From NCBI RefSeq assembly GCF_007655135.1, contig NC_045129.1, forward strand, positions 25,890,274 through 25,954,273: 64,000 nucleotides of DNA. Reading direction: 5' to 3'. The notes under the pieces were generated by a model. The model did no database searches, was not told the origin of the DNA, and saw nothing but the letters and a program-made list of their open reading frames with translations. The DNA is from Punica granatum (lineage: Eukaryota; Streptophyta; Magnoliopsida; Myrtales; Lythraceae). Position numbers and translations under genes: made by a program. Shown here piece by piece: positions 11,501 through 22,414 of the stretch; position 1 is the first letter of the stretch; each line of letters starts with the position of its first letter.

Positions 11501-14101
11501 GGTGGCTCGTAGCAAGATTCAACCCGAGCTGACCTGTACGTTCCTGCAAAGTTCGGGTCAGAAAAGACGACCAGAGGAACAAACCCGACTTACACCCCGA
11601 TGAAGAAACGACTCTATGGGAGGCTCTTGGTGGTCTTTTGGTGCAAGATCGGTGGCATTGGACTCCTAACCGACTGAGGATCATGCCTGCGGTGGTTTCA
11701 TGAGGATTGGACATGTAGATTTTCTGGAAATAAAAAAAAAAGTCGGGTTAGCTAGCAGAAAACAGAACCGACTGGGCGGAACTGACCTGACTGGGCAGGT
11801 CGGAAAGGAATGGCTGTCCCGGAGGCTCCCGGTGGTATTTTGGTGCAAGATCGGTGGCATTGGACTCCTAACTGACTGAGGATCACGGTGATAGGTGGCT
11901 CATAGCGAGATTCAACTCGAGCTGACCTGTATGCTCCTGCAAAATTCCGGTCAGAAAAGAAAATCAGAGGGACAGACCCGACTGGGCTGTTTGGGTAGAA
12001 ACGGCTGCAAGGGGGGCTCCGGGTGTTGCACCGAGCTGGCTCGAGTTCCTCCGATTCCTAAGGGACTGCTCTTGGTGTTCATGACCAGCTTGTGGCGTGC
12101 GCACGACTGATTTCAACCGGAAATGCAAAGAGAAACTGATAAAAAACTGTGAAAACCCGGTAAAGGAAAAGATTGGGAAAAGGGTGGTCTTACGCGGTTG
12201 AGCGGCTCTCGGCACATGACCACCTCATCACGGGAGAGAGTGAGGGTCATGAGGAACCCTTAGAAAGTGATGGCATGACTCGCCATGGTCGTGGGAAGGA
12301 GTGGCATCGAAGAAGCCCGGAAAGCCGTGAAACCGTCTAGGGAGCCCGATTCTGGACAGGGGCAAAACTGACTGCTGGAAGCTTCCAAATGAAAATCTAA
12401 GGCCGGAAATGGACTCGGGAGGTCGAATACATGTGGGGTATGAAGTTTGTTTGAGGCTCGGACAAGTCGGGAAGGAAGAACTCGCCTAGAAACCGGGAAA
12501 CTCCCTAGGGACCCGATTCTGGACTGGGCTGGAACTGCATGCTGGGAGCTTCAAATGCCAAAACTAACACCGGAAATGGACTCGGGAGGTCGAATACGTG
12601 TGAGATATAAAGTTTGGTCAAGTTTGGTTCGGGTTGAGTGGCGGTCGCCGGAAAACGGTTAAGTTTTCCGGCAAATTTGCCTTGGTTTCGGGCTGAGGGA
12701 GAGCTGGACGATTCTGGAAAATGCTGAAGTTTGAGAGGGCTTGGAGAGGGTTTCTTAGAGTGAGAAAGCTAGAGAGATGATGGAAGTTGAGTTGTGATTA
12801 AATTAATGATGCAATGGGCTTATAAAGGAAGACTTAATGGCTTGTTTAGTGAAAACTAAGTGCAATTAATGGGTGCTTAGGGATTCCGAATTTTTGGAGG
12901 GAAGATTAAGGTGGGGAAAGTGAGTGGGAAGTTGATGGGAAGTGATGGAAAGATGGGAGTTGATGTGAGGATGTGTAAGAGATATTTTGAATGTGTGGTT
13001 GAGGGAAGCTCTTGGGATTGAGCCATTGGGGCAAGGATTGAGCCGCCGGTGGGGAATTAGCCGCGGCTTGAAGATTGAGCCATGGCTTGGGGTTGAGCCG
13101 CGGCTTGGTGGCTTGGCTTGGCTAAGCTGTGGGTCCCATTCGAATAAGAGAAAAGCCGGAAAAAGCTTGAGACTTGATTGAACGCACGTCCGGTCTCCGA
13201 TGTCCGATTAATTTATAGATTTGGAATGCTTGAACGAAGAGGATTTGAATGAGCCCAATATCGCCATACGTCGTGTGAACGGACGTTCGGGCGACTCGGC
13301 GCCTCGAGAATCGGTTTTGCCCTGTTCGGACATTCGGAGTGGAGTTGAGCGTCCCCGGTCTCCGATTGCTCTTTGTGCACCTTAATGTTCGTTTCGGTGG
13401 CCCTTTTGTCTCGTGGGGGATCGTTGGCTCGTCGTCTCCGACCGAAGACCGTTGCCCCGGAAAGACCTAGGGACTTGTGACCGGAGCTTTCTCAGTGTCC
13501 CCCAAAATGTCTTGAGGCGTTCGGGATCGCTGTGATCTCTGTTTTCCGTGAACGTGCCCCGAAGATTCATCGGGAGGCGTTCGCTACCACTGAAACGTCC
13601 CTCGGGGAGCTCTGTAGAGTTCCGAATGGTCGTCTGAAGCTTGTCCCATGACCTCGGTGGTCCCTGGGTGCCTGTAGGCCCGTTTTAGGGGGCCGTTTAC
13701 TTGTCAGTAGAGCAGGCCCCAGGAGCCCCGTCAGAAAAGGCATCCGTGAGAGGTCGGGGTGTCCCGGCTTATGCGGTATGCCCCGGAAATGCGCCCGGAC
13801 GTGTCGTTGGTCACTTTGGCACTGAGAGGGATTTTTAGAGTCCCATATCGGACACCTTTCGGTGCTCCGGTGATTCGGTGATGAATAGTGCCACAATGCC
13901 AGTTTCGCTGTTTTCGGGGTTTTTTGCCTGTAAGTTTCTCCGACTGCTCTCTTCGACTTTTCTAATGGACCCAGCTCTTCTCCTATTGTTCATGACTCTG
14001 TGCCCGCCTGTTCGTCTCCGGTTTCCCAATCGTGAATAGTGTCCAGAGCTTCGGTCGGAAGTCCTCCGTTGGAGCCGGTGGGCCAAAATGGGGTGCTGAC
14101 A
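8503..14101 (-). mobile_element. Giant solo LTR, 5.6 kb, Tat/Ogre-like gypsy family
   Basis: Starts TGTGCGCACCCGAATTT and ends GGGGTGCTGACA. The exact 5-bp duplication ACAAT flanks it at 8498-8502 and 14102-14106. Both ends and much of the body resemble the 4-kb LTRs at 37886 and 47093, which sets the orientation as minus. No interior or second LTR is present, so it is read as a solo LTR left by LTR-LTR recombination. The extra length comes at least partly from internal imperfect tandem segments at about 11280-12620. No coding region is supported. Confidence 0.85.
11281..12620. repeat. Imperfect tandem segments inside the giant solo LTR
   Basis: A block containing GGTGGCATTGGACTCCTAAC recurs near 11460, 11650 and 11855 at a period of about 200 bases. 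A block around TGCGGTGGTTTC with TTTCTGGAAAT recurs near 11300 and 11695. A second pair around GGAAATGGACTCGGGAGGTC lies near 12405 and 12570, about 165 bases apart. Confidence 0.7.
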
Positions 14102-14106
14102 ACAAT

Positions 14107-14645
14107 TTGAGCCCAACTTCCTCCAAATTGGAGGGATACCCAACAAACTCCTACTCCCGACTATTTGGAGGTTTCGAGCATACCGGCTATACTTCGGCAA
14201 ACATGAAGTTTCTCCCTAGCGAGAGGTTTTGTCATCATATCAACTCTGTTCTCATCAGTGTGCACTTTGTCTAGTTTCACCAGCATGGACTCCAACACAT
14301 CTCTAATTCAATGAAACTTGATATAGATATGCTTCGACCTCGAATGGAAAATGGGATTCTTGCAAAGATGAATGGCGCTTTGACTATCACAGTGTAGACA
14401 TACATTTCTTGCTTCAAGCTCAACTCCTGCAAAAACTTTTGCAACCACAACATCTCCTTGCAACCTTCGGTCACCGTAATGTATTCGGCTTCCGTTGTAG
14501 ACAAAGCAATGCACTTTTAAAGTCTTGATTGCCATGAGATAGCTCCCCCTGCAAAAGTCATCAAGTATCCCGAAGTGGATTTCCGGGAATCGATATCTCA
14601 TGCCATATTCGCATCCGTGTAGCCCACTAACTCCGGCTTACCAGT
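14107..14645 (-). pseudogene. RNase H end of copia 1 pol, frameshifted
   Basis: The minus-strand frame shows STTEAEYITVTEGCKEMLWL, the copia RNase H signature. The following CDSQSAIHLCKN motif lies in a different frame, so a frameshift separates them. Upstream, GKPELVGYTDANM followed by a stop and DIDSRKSTSGYLM continues the reverse transcriptase/RNase H linker. This piece was cut from the rest of pol by the insertion at 14651-16956. Non-coding copia 3' sequence lies between 14107 and about 14276. Confidence 0.85.
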
Positions 14646-14650
14646 GCCAA

Positions 14651-15357
14651 TGATGCGAACCTCGACGAACCTGCCGCGAGACCCAACAACAATAGAATGA
14701 GATCAAACTCGGGATCGTCCAATGAAGGTTTCAAGGATAGGGAATATTGACCCGCTGACTATAAAGAGCCAAAAACCAATATTATAAACGGAATATTGAT
14801 CCGCTAGCTATAAGGAGCTAGAAACCAATATTATAAATGTCGGGAATCACAAGTCATCACACTTGCAATATCGGCGAAGTTGCTGAAGAACAGCTCAGAG
14901 AAAACCTCTCTCACAAAGTTGAATGAAAACTGATATGTCTTTTATAAGGAGGCCACGTGCCTATTTATAGATAGATACTAGCTGATAGCCTAAATGGGCT
15001 AATGGGCTTGACTAAAATAAATCCTAAGTGTAATGAGCTCAAAATGAAATAGACCTAAGTTATTGAAAAGCAACTGAATTCAGCCCTTTGAACTTGGATC
15101 ATCTTCTAAATAGATTTCTAGGATATGAACGGTCGTGGCTTCTTGTTCCACATGCAGCCCGCCCAAGAGCTCGACTACTCCTCCATGGACATGCAATAAC
15201 AGCCTTCGCATGGCTTGTTGGATTCGCTTGGCTCGTGCTCTTGTACTTGCTCTAGCTGGCACATGTTTATCCCAAAGCTCGCCTTCATGCCCGACCCTGT
15301 CATCCTGGGATTCTTCCTCATGCCCCGTGCGAAGGGTCCTCTAGCTGGATCATATCA
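14651..15357 (-). repeat. 3' LTR of the deleted gypsy-type element
   Basis: Plus-strand start TGATGCGAACC and end GATCATATCA. A minus-strand frame inside it contains ARASTRARAKRIQQAM, a pattern often found translated across LTR starts of plant gypsy elements. Its right 150 bases match 16804-16956 closely. Confidence 0.75.
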
Positions 15358-15878
15358 TTCCCCTTCTCTTCAAAAGGATTCGTCCTCGAATCTATGACAA
15401 CCGACTTGATTGGTGACTGTTCTAGGGGCATTTGCTCGAGAAAGACATTCTTGAATTCCTCACTTTTCTCGCTAATGGAATGCTTGATTTGAAGTTGCTC
15501 TTCATCCATTTGGTTAGGAGGAAGCGGCAATAGTGTTGCGTTCCGACCATCATTGTCCAGGAATTGAGAAGCAATATGACCCTTCTCATTGCCATTGGGT
15601 TGAAACTTGGTTGTGGGTTTCTCTTTGATTGGCTTCAAAGCTATTTTCTCTTCTTTCTTCGTCAAAGAACCCAACTTCAATTTACAAGAAGATGAACCGG
15701 AAGCTTTGTCATAGCCATCTAGCAACTGTTCAATCCGCTTGTCTCGCCTTTCCAACCGATCGTAAATCAAATCAACCATCACATTCATGCGCTCAAATTG
15801 TTGCTGCATATCTCGGATCATCATGTTGTAATCAGTTCCTCTGTTATTCTGATCATTTCCACTGCTTTCTTGTGGCAT
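15318..15878 (-). pseudogene. Gag-start fused to 3' leader of a gypsy-type element
   Basis: This 186-residue frame starts with a polar region and a coiled-coil-like segment (QQQFERMNVMVDLIYDRLER, residues about 26-45) typical of the N-terminus of plant gypsy gag. It ends with DSRTNPFEEKGNDMIQLEDP, a sequence common just before the 3' LTR. The middle lacks any capsid, zinc knuckle, protease or polymerase motif. I infer a deletion that joined the gag start to sequence next to the 3' LTR. The last 13 codons run into the LTR. Confidence 0.6.
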
Positions 15879-16528
15879 GATGAAATCTGCAAGTGGAACT
15901 TTAGAAAATAGATATGGACCTCACAACCACTCGCTCACGTGTTTGCACTCAAATTAATGTCACTCAACACTCGTGTTTCACTCAATTTTAGGCTTTTACC
16001 CTCTGATATACTCACCACTCTTGCCTTTTTTTCTCTCTGAATTTTCTCCTCGAAGTTCCTAAGAAACTAAGCAATTCAATCGCAAGAGTAAAATCAGTTT
16101 ATTAGCCCAAAGCACTTATAATCATTGATTTCAAAAATTGAATCAAATTTAGGATCCAAACCTAAATGAGAAAGGAAATAATGTGATAGATGAAGTTAAC
16201 GAAATAACTGAGATATGCAAGGAAGATTTGTGGGAATGACGAAACAAGATATTTATGAAAAGTATCGAAATGGAAGGAATGAATGATTCTAAAAGACAAG
16301 AAAGGAATATGATAGGAAAATATTCAATTGAAAGGAAACAATATTAGATTTTCCAATTGTACTTTATATGCCAATGGTCCATCAAAGTAAATAAGAATAT
16401 GTAAAGGAAGGTAATTCAGGGATAATGGCAGATATTGAAGAAAATAACAGGAAACTTTTGGAATTCTCTACTTCACTTGATTAGCAGTGATATCTAAGGA
16501 AGCTTCTTCCACCCAAAAAATTATGATT

Positions 16529-16921
16529 TCACAAACAATTGCTCTTTCCTTTCTTTTTTATTCTCTTTCCTTTTTTTTCAACTTTTTTTTCTTCTTTTTT
16601 CTCCCTTTTTTTCTCAACTAACTCTTTCCTCTCATCTATAGCTGAACTCTCTTTCTTTTCACTCTCCTGAAATTCTTCCTCTCTATTCTTACCATTTTCC
16701 TCTCTCACTTGCTCACTCTCTTTTTTTCTTTGAATCTCAGCTTCTACCATGTCTTCGCCCCTCATTCCTAACACCAATTTTATTTTCGTAGTGCAAACAT
16801 GAGCTTTGCATGGCTTGTTGGATTCGCTTGGCTCGTGCTCTTGTACTTGCTCTAGCTGGCACATGTTTATCCCAAAACTCGCCTTCATGCCCGACCCTGT
16901 CATCCTAGGATTCTTCCTCAT
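16529..16921 (-). other. Low-complexity lysine/glutamate-rich frame
   Basis: A 130-residue open frame partly inside the truncated LTR copy and partly in a CT-rich stretch (KKREKKEEKKVEKKGKR in translation). It is probably open by composition rather than by selection. No family is recognised. Confidence 0.35.
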
Positions 16922-16956
16922 GCCCGTGCGAAGGGTCCTCTTGCTGGATCATATCA

Positions 16957-18615
16957 GCCAAAGTATAAACACACCTTGGATGTTCCTTTGAGATACCTCA
17001 GGATCCACTTAAGCGCATTCCAATGTTCTTTCCCCGGATTGGAGAGAAAACGACTAACCACACCAACAGAATGAGCGATATCTGGCCTTGTACAGACAAT
17101 AGCATACATTAAACTTCTTACAGTTGATGAGTAAGGAACTTTCTTCATCTCTTCTTTCTCCTTCTTACTTGTAGGACATTGCTTCGAGCTAAGTTTGAAA
17201 TGAGAAGCAAGTGGTGATGAAACTGGTTTAGCATTACCTATGTTGAACCGATCCAAAATCTTCTCGATGTACTTCTCTTGAGAAAGCCAAATTTTTCCAC
17301 TTGATCTGTCACGAGAAATATGCATCTCAAGGATCTGCTTTGCCGGTCCCAAATCCTTCATGGCAAAGGACTTGCTGAGCTCTTTCTTCAACTCTGCAAT
17401 CTTGCTCATATCATGACCAACAAGCAACATATCATCCACATATAACAGTAAAATAATAAAATCACCATCCGAGAATTGTTTCACGAACACACAATGATAT
17501 GAAGTTGTCCGTGTGTAGCCATCGCTCAAAATGAAAGAGTCAAACTTTTTGTACCACTGCCGAGGTGCTTGCTTAAGCCCATACAAGCTCTTCCTCAGCC
17601 TACACACCAAATGCTCCTTACCTTTAACTCGGAATCCTTCAAGTTGCTCCATATATATTTCTTCCTCCAAGTCACCATGCAGGAAAGCTGTTTTTACATC
17701 GAGCTGCTCGATCTCCAAATTCAGACTAGCTGCCAATGCGAGAACAACTTGGATAGATGACATCTTGACCACTGGCGAGAAGATCTCCTCGAAGTCAACT
17801 CCTTTCTTCTGGTTGAAGCCTTTCACTACCAGTTGAGTTTTGTATCGAGGTCGTGAGTTCTCTATCTTCAACCTGTAGACCCATTTGTTTTTCAATGCTC
17901 TCTTACCTTGCAGTAGCTTCACTCGGTCATACGTGTGATTTTCAGACAAGGAGTTCATCTCCTCATTCATCGCCTTCAACCAGTGCTCCTTGTGCTCATG
18001 TGTCACAACTTCATCATAGCACTCAGGTTCTCCCCCATCAGTTAGTAGCACATACTCATGAGGCAGATATCTTGTAGAAGGTCGTCTTACTCTGTCAGAT
18101 TGTCTAGGTAGATTATTTGCAAGCTCTAACTGTAACTGCGAGCCTGTATCATCTGTAGTCACATCATCATCTATCTGAGGAATCTCACCCCTAGTCGTGG
18201 TTTCTTCATACTCACCAGGTACCTCTTCCACTGGATGCTCTACATCAACCGATACATGAATAAAGATCTTGTGAGGACTGCCTACTCTGGCCTTCTCTAA
18301 CTTCTGCAAATCCTCGATTGTTTGGTCCTCAAAGAACACAACATCCCTGCTCCTAATGATCTTCTTGCTATCAAGGTCCCAAAACCTGTACCCGAACTCT
18401 TCATGTGCATAACCCAAGAAGATGCACTGTTTTACCTTAGCATCGAGCTTTGATCTTTCATCTCGAGGAATGTGAACAGATGCCCTATACTCGAAGACTT
18501 TGAGATGCTTGTACGATACTTTCTTGCCGGTCCACACCTGCTGGGGTACATCTCCATCAAGTGCAACTGACGGTGTAAGATTAATAAAATCAACCGCTGT
18601 CCTCATTGCCTCGCC
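16957..18615 (-). pseudogene. Copia 1 pol: integrase C-terminus and reverse transcriptase
   Basis: A long open frame of 550 codons (18606 down to 16954) keeps the integrase C-terminal part (KVFEYRASVHIPRDERSK; FLGYAHEEFGYRFWD), then reverse transcriptase from about residue 225 (NKWVYRLKIE), LDVKTAFLHGDLEEEIYMEQ, SLYGLKQAPRQWYKKFD and the catalytic YVDD near residue 390. It is the best preserved part of the element. A TAG at 18613-18615 separates it from the integrase core, and the gypsy-type insertion truncates it at 16957, right after the KGTSKVCLYFG motif. Confidence 0.92.
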
Positions 18616-19080
18616 CTAGAAAGACTTAGACAGTTTCGCCTGAAAAAGCATACAACGAACTCTCTCAACAATTGTGCGATTCATCTTCTCTGCAAGCCCA
18701 TTCTGCTGTGGTGTCTTTGGTACCGTCTTCTCAAGTTTGATACCGTGAGTCCTGTAATAGTTCTCGAAAGGACCCCTGTACTCACCACCATAATCAGCTC
18801 TGACACATTTCAGCTTCATGCTCGTTTCTCTTTCCACTGCTACATGGAAGTTCTTGAAAATATCAGTCACCTGATCTTTAGTTCTCATAGGGTAAGCCCA
18901 AACCTTCCTAGAGTGATCATCTATAAAGGTCGCAAAATAGAGAGCGCCACCAAGAGATCTATTTTACATGAAACAAACATCAATATGCACAAGATCAAGT
19001 ATATGATCGCATCTAAAGGGACGACTTCTAACAAAAGAAACTCTCCTCTGCTTACCAGCTAAACAGTGATCACAAAGTGC
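18616..19080 (-). pseudogene. Copia 1 pol: integrase core, interrupted
   Basis: Minus-strand translation shows the zinc-binding CDHCLAGKQ, then a stop near 18965 after HIDVCFM, then LGGALYFATFIDDHSRKVW and an integrase core with KCVRADYGGEYRGPFENYY and KTPQQNGLAEKMNRTI. The D...D...E arrangement of the catalytic core is visible. A one-base frameshift near 19079 separates it from gag-protease. Confidence 0.88.
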
Positions 19081-20443
19081 TCAAGTGCATACCTTGAACG
19101 GGCAAAGACTGTTTTCTAGCAAGAATTTGAATACCTTTCTCGCTGATATGCCTAAGTCTCCTGTGCCATAGCTTGATAGAATAATCCTCAGCAACATTAA
19201 CCTGACCAGAGTTGTGCCTGGCACGCAACCTGTAGAGAGTGTCGGTCTTCTGACCCCGTGCCACAATCAACGAACCCTTGGAGAGCTTCCATCTCCCATT
19301 ACTAAATTCGTTACTGTAGCCTTCATCATTAAGCTGACCCATCGAGATTAGGTTAAGGCGAATTTCTGGAACATGCCTCACCTTCTTCAGAAGTAACTTG
19401 CAGCCAAGCTCGGTCTCTAGACAGACATCACCAATACCGACAATCTTGCATGACTGTCCATTCCCCATTCTCACATAACCATAGTCCCCGGTAGTGTAAG
19501 ATGAAAAAAAATCTCGATGAGGAGTGACATGAAACGAGACACCTGTATCTGCAACCCAGGTAGAGTCCTGACACGTGAAATTCACATAGGCTTCATCACA
19601 AACGATGTAGGTCTCTCCATCAGATGCTACTGTTGTAGTGCCTTCTTCCTTCTTGCTCTCACCGTTGCCATTCTGATTTTTCTTCAGAGCTCTACACTCC
19701 CTTTTGTAATGTCCCTCTTTTCCATAGTGATAGCAAGTGACCACTTTCCTCGTCTTCGACTTTGATCTACCCCTCGATTTGTCACCTGAGTTACCATGCT
19801 TGGAAGAGGAATTTTTGCTTTGACTTCTCCCCCGTTGTTCAGTAACCAAAGCTTCAGACCGAATGGAAATCCCAGAGCTTTTCTTTCTAGTCTCCTCATT
19901 AAATAAACTATCTGTCACCATGACTAACGATAGCTTCCCATTTGGCGCAGAATTGCTCAATGCAACTACAAGTGTGTCCCAATTATCCGGTAGAGTCCCT
20001 AAAAGTAGACAAGCCTGAAACTCATCGGGTAGTATTATCTCCAAGTTCGTCAACTGGTTAACAATATCCTGGAAATTACTCATGTGCACAGCCATATCAC
20101 CTCCATCCTGGTAACAAAGATGAACCAACTTCTTTATGAGAAATGCCTTATTTTGCAGAGTCTTCTTCGCGTAGAGATTTGTCAATTTATCCCACAAAAC
20201 TTTCGCATTTGTCTCCTAAGCAACATGATGATAAATACTATTGTCTATCAACTGCCGAATCAGACCAATAGTCTTCCGATTTGTGCGTTCCTAAGCCTTG
20301 TCATCCTTATCTTTGGGTTTCGCGAAATCCCCTCCAATGGGATCATACAAGTCCCTACAAAATAGAAGATCCTCCATCCGAGACTTCCATATAGAGTAGT
20401 TGGTTGCATTCAACTTGAACATAGATCCTGTAGACTCCTCCAT
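19070..20443 (-). pseudogene. Copia 1 gag and protease, with stops
   Basis: The frame begins with ATG at 20443-20441 (MEESTGSMFKLNATNYSIW), the normal copia gag start. It has TAG codons at 20293-20291 and 20218-20216, then runs open from 20197 to 19070. The zinc knuckle reads CYHYGKEGHYKREC: the second cysteine of CX2CX4HX4C is tyrosine. The protease motif WVADTGVSFHVTPHRDFF follows, then the LWHRRLRHISEKG pre-integrase region. The element is not translatable as a unit. Confidence 0.9.
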
Positions 20444-20483
20444 CTCGAAAACATCGAAAAAAACTCAAACTTATCTAACCCGA

Positions 20484-20496
20484 GGCTCTGATACCA
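20484..20496 (-). other. Primer binding site of copia 1
   Basis: Minus strand TGGTATCAGAGCC, complementary to the 3' end of plant initiator tRNA-Met, two bases from the 5' LTR. It confirms the minus orientation. Confidence 0.93.
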
Positions 20497-20498
20497 CT

Positions 20499-21091
20499 TG
20501 TTAGGAAGGGATGTGCTCAACCAAACAACAACGCAGCGATTAACCTTCCTCCCCAACTAGTCGAGATAGGAACTAATCAAATCAACCAACAAGCAGTAAA
20601 GAAAAGAACACCAAGAATTTTATGTGGAAAACCCCTATGTGGGGAAAAACTACGGGACCAACTCCGAATCAACGATCCACTATGAATGAAGGTTATACAA
20701 TGTCTTTCATCAAGGGTAAACCCTTGGATCACCAAACTCAAGAGAAATACTCTCTTGGATCACTCAAACACTAAATTCGTCACCCACACCGGGTGGTTCA
20801 CAAAGTCAGCTGAAACAGCACCTACAGAGCTCGAATAGAAATTCTAATCGTTCAGAACTTAGCTCCACACGTCATGAAGCCTCTGTCAAAATTTCGTCCC
20901 AATCGGAGTTTGTTTACCCTTCCGATCGAGGTTTGATCTCCAGCTGGTCGGACTGAAATTCTGCTCTGCTACTATCTGTATTCTGCTGCTTTTCTGTTCT
21001 GTTCTTCTCAGCAGATCAGCCACTATGCTGCAAAATAAACCCTAACAAAAGTGGGTCATTAGGCCTATTAAAGCCCGATAAAAGCCCAACA
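20499..21091 (-). repeat. 5' LTR of the first copia element
   Basis: Begins TGTTAGGAAGGGATGTGC and ends GCCCAACA. It matches 7901-8498 with scattered substitutions. Followed by AAATG. Confidence 0.92.
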
Positions 21092-21096
21092 AAATG

Positions 21097-21691
21097 GGTG
21101 TTACGGAGGGAAGGCAATTGCTCCTTTAAAAATTAATCACCCCTCATACATCCTATTGCCTTAAACCCGATTCTTGGGGTTCCCTCGACCCCATTATGGA
21201 CCCAATAATCTTCTGACCTTCACTAAACACAATTGTTCCTCATTTTCGAAAACCAAATAATCCAGTAACTCGTTAAACTAATTCCATAATTTGTTTAAAA
21301 CCTCATTTAGTTTCTCACAAGATACGCACAGGTCAATATAGAGAAATGAAGTACCAATTTTCGCCTCTTACGTGACTTCGGTTAATTTACAAACAACTTA
21401 GTGAAATTAAATTCCAAACTTATAAAATTCTTCCACACTTAGAAAAGAAGTTGATGTGATTTTTAATTGAATGCAAATTCACACTTATCCAGAAGACTAT
21501 TATCACTCATAATAATGCAATCGCCCATTTGCATATATGGAACAAACTTAGATTTGAATGTGTAAACCTCGCACATCTCACAGAGAAATACAAATCAACG
21601 ATATAAGCAAATGAACAAGGTTTAACAATGTCGTTACTTACCTTGAATGCAATGTTAGCCTCCACAACCAACAATTTTAACTCTTTTCGAT
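21097..21691 (-). other. Interior of the outer nest A element (right part)
   Basis: Continues the outer element after the copia insertion. AT-rich, no coding motif and no recognisable primer site near 21691. Confidence 0.5.
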
Positions 21692-22414
21692 TGTTGGGAA
21701 TTTATACCTTAGGGCGAATGGTTCGAAAAAGATGACGGAACCAAATTCAGATTTGGAGAAGGCGAACATCAAAGACGTTCGAAGAAGACAATGTTGACCC
21801 CAAGTTCGGAGTTGAAGAAGATGACAAACACGATCTCTAGTGTTTAATAATTACTTTGAGACACAAGGTTAACGCTTTTCGAAAAGAGTTATTCGCACTC
21901 ACACGAAGTTGCTATTGGATATCTGCCAAGTCTCTCCACGAGTACAACGAAGTCTAAATGTGTTATACGATTAGCAAACTCGTAAAATACTCTACTCTCA
22001 CTCAATATTCCGAAATTGTGTCGAATTCATTAAATATGACTTTTGACACTAAAGCTTCTATTTATTTGTGTTCAATGAGCACTATCAGGGAAAAAAGACA
22101 TGTCTCTTATACGTGTCCCATGAAGGAACTTTAGTTTAATTATATTATTATGTTTTGTTTCCTCTCAGTTATTGAAAGAATTTCATTTGCATGAAAAAGA
22201 TACACAAATAACCGCTCCATTGCAATATGTCTCTTCGCTGCCAAAATAATATTCCTAATTTGTTTTGGCCATAGAACTGTTGACCTATATGTGATATATA
22301 TATATATATATATATATTAATCCAAAATTTCAATCACGTACTAAGTACGAGAATTACACTAAGTAATTTATTGAAAATATAAACACATTGAATTTGCAAT
22401 TTAATTTCTCAATA
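21692..22414 (-). repeat. 5' LTR of the outer nest A element
   Basis: Begins TGTTGGGAATTTATACCTTA and ends near CTCAATA. It aligns with 5526-6262, including the (TA)n run at about 22288-22318. Divergence from its partner is visibly greater than between the copia 1 LTRs, as expected for the older, outer element. Confidence 0.75.

Larger units (their letters stand above)
14651..16956 (-). mobile_element. Internally deleted gypsy-type LTR element
   Basis: Inserted in the copia pol gene with an exact GCCAA duplication (14646-14650 and 16957-16961) and TG...CA termini. The left end, 14651-15357, acts as 3' LTR: on the minus strand it begins TGATATGATCCAG right after the polypurine tract AAGAGAAGGGGAA. 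About 150 bases of the same LTR recur at 16804-16956, so the 5' LTR is only partly recognisable. Between them lies one open frame and low-complexity DNA (a CT-rich stretch at 16540-16740). Protease, reverse transcriptase and integrase are absent. Confidence 0.8.
7901..21091 (-). mobile_element. Ty1-copia retrotransposon (Tork/TNT1-like), decayed
   Basis: LTRs of 598 and 593 bases (7901-8498 and 20499-21091) enclose gag-pol in copia order on the minus strand: gag, protease, integrase, reverse transcriptase, RNase H. The 5-bp duplication AAATG is exact at 7896-7900 and 21092-21096. The primer site complementary to initiator tRNA-Met is at 20484-20496. The interior was later hit by a solo LTR (8503-14101) and a gypsy-type derivative (14651-16956). 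Several stops and frameshifts make it non-functional. Assignment to the Tork/TNT1 group is by protein resemblance only. Confidence 0.93.
5526..22414 (-). mobile_element. Outer LTR element of nest A, non-autonomous
   Basis: Two related LTRs (5526-6262 and 21692-22414) enclose an interior interrupted by a copia element. Without that insertion the interior is only about 2.2 kb and holds no recognisable gag or pol motif. A purine-rich tract read on the minus strand (AGTGGGGGAT, beside 6262) abuts the left LTR, so this is the 3' LTR of a minus-strand element. No clear tRNA primer site was found beside 21692. Flanking bases AAAAG and AAAAA would be an imperfect target duplication. I infer a non-autonomous or deeply decayed element, probably copia-related. 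Confidence 0.65.
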
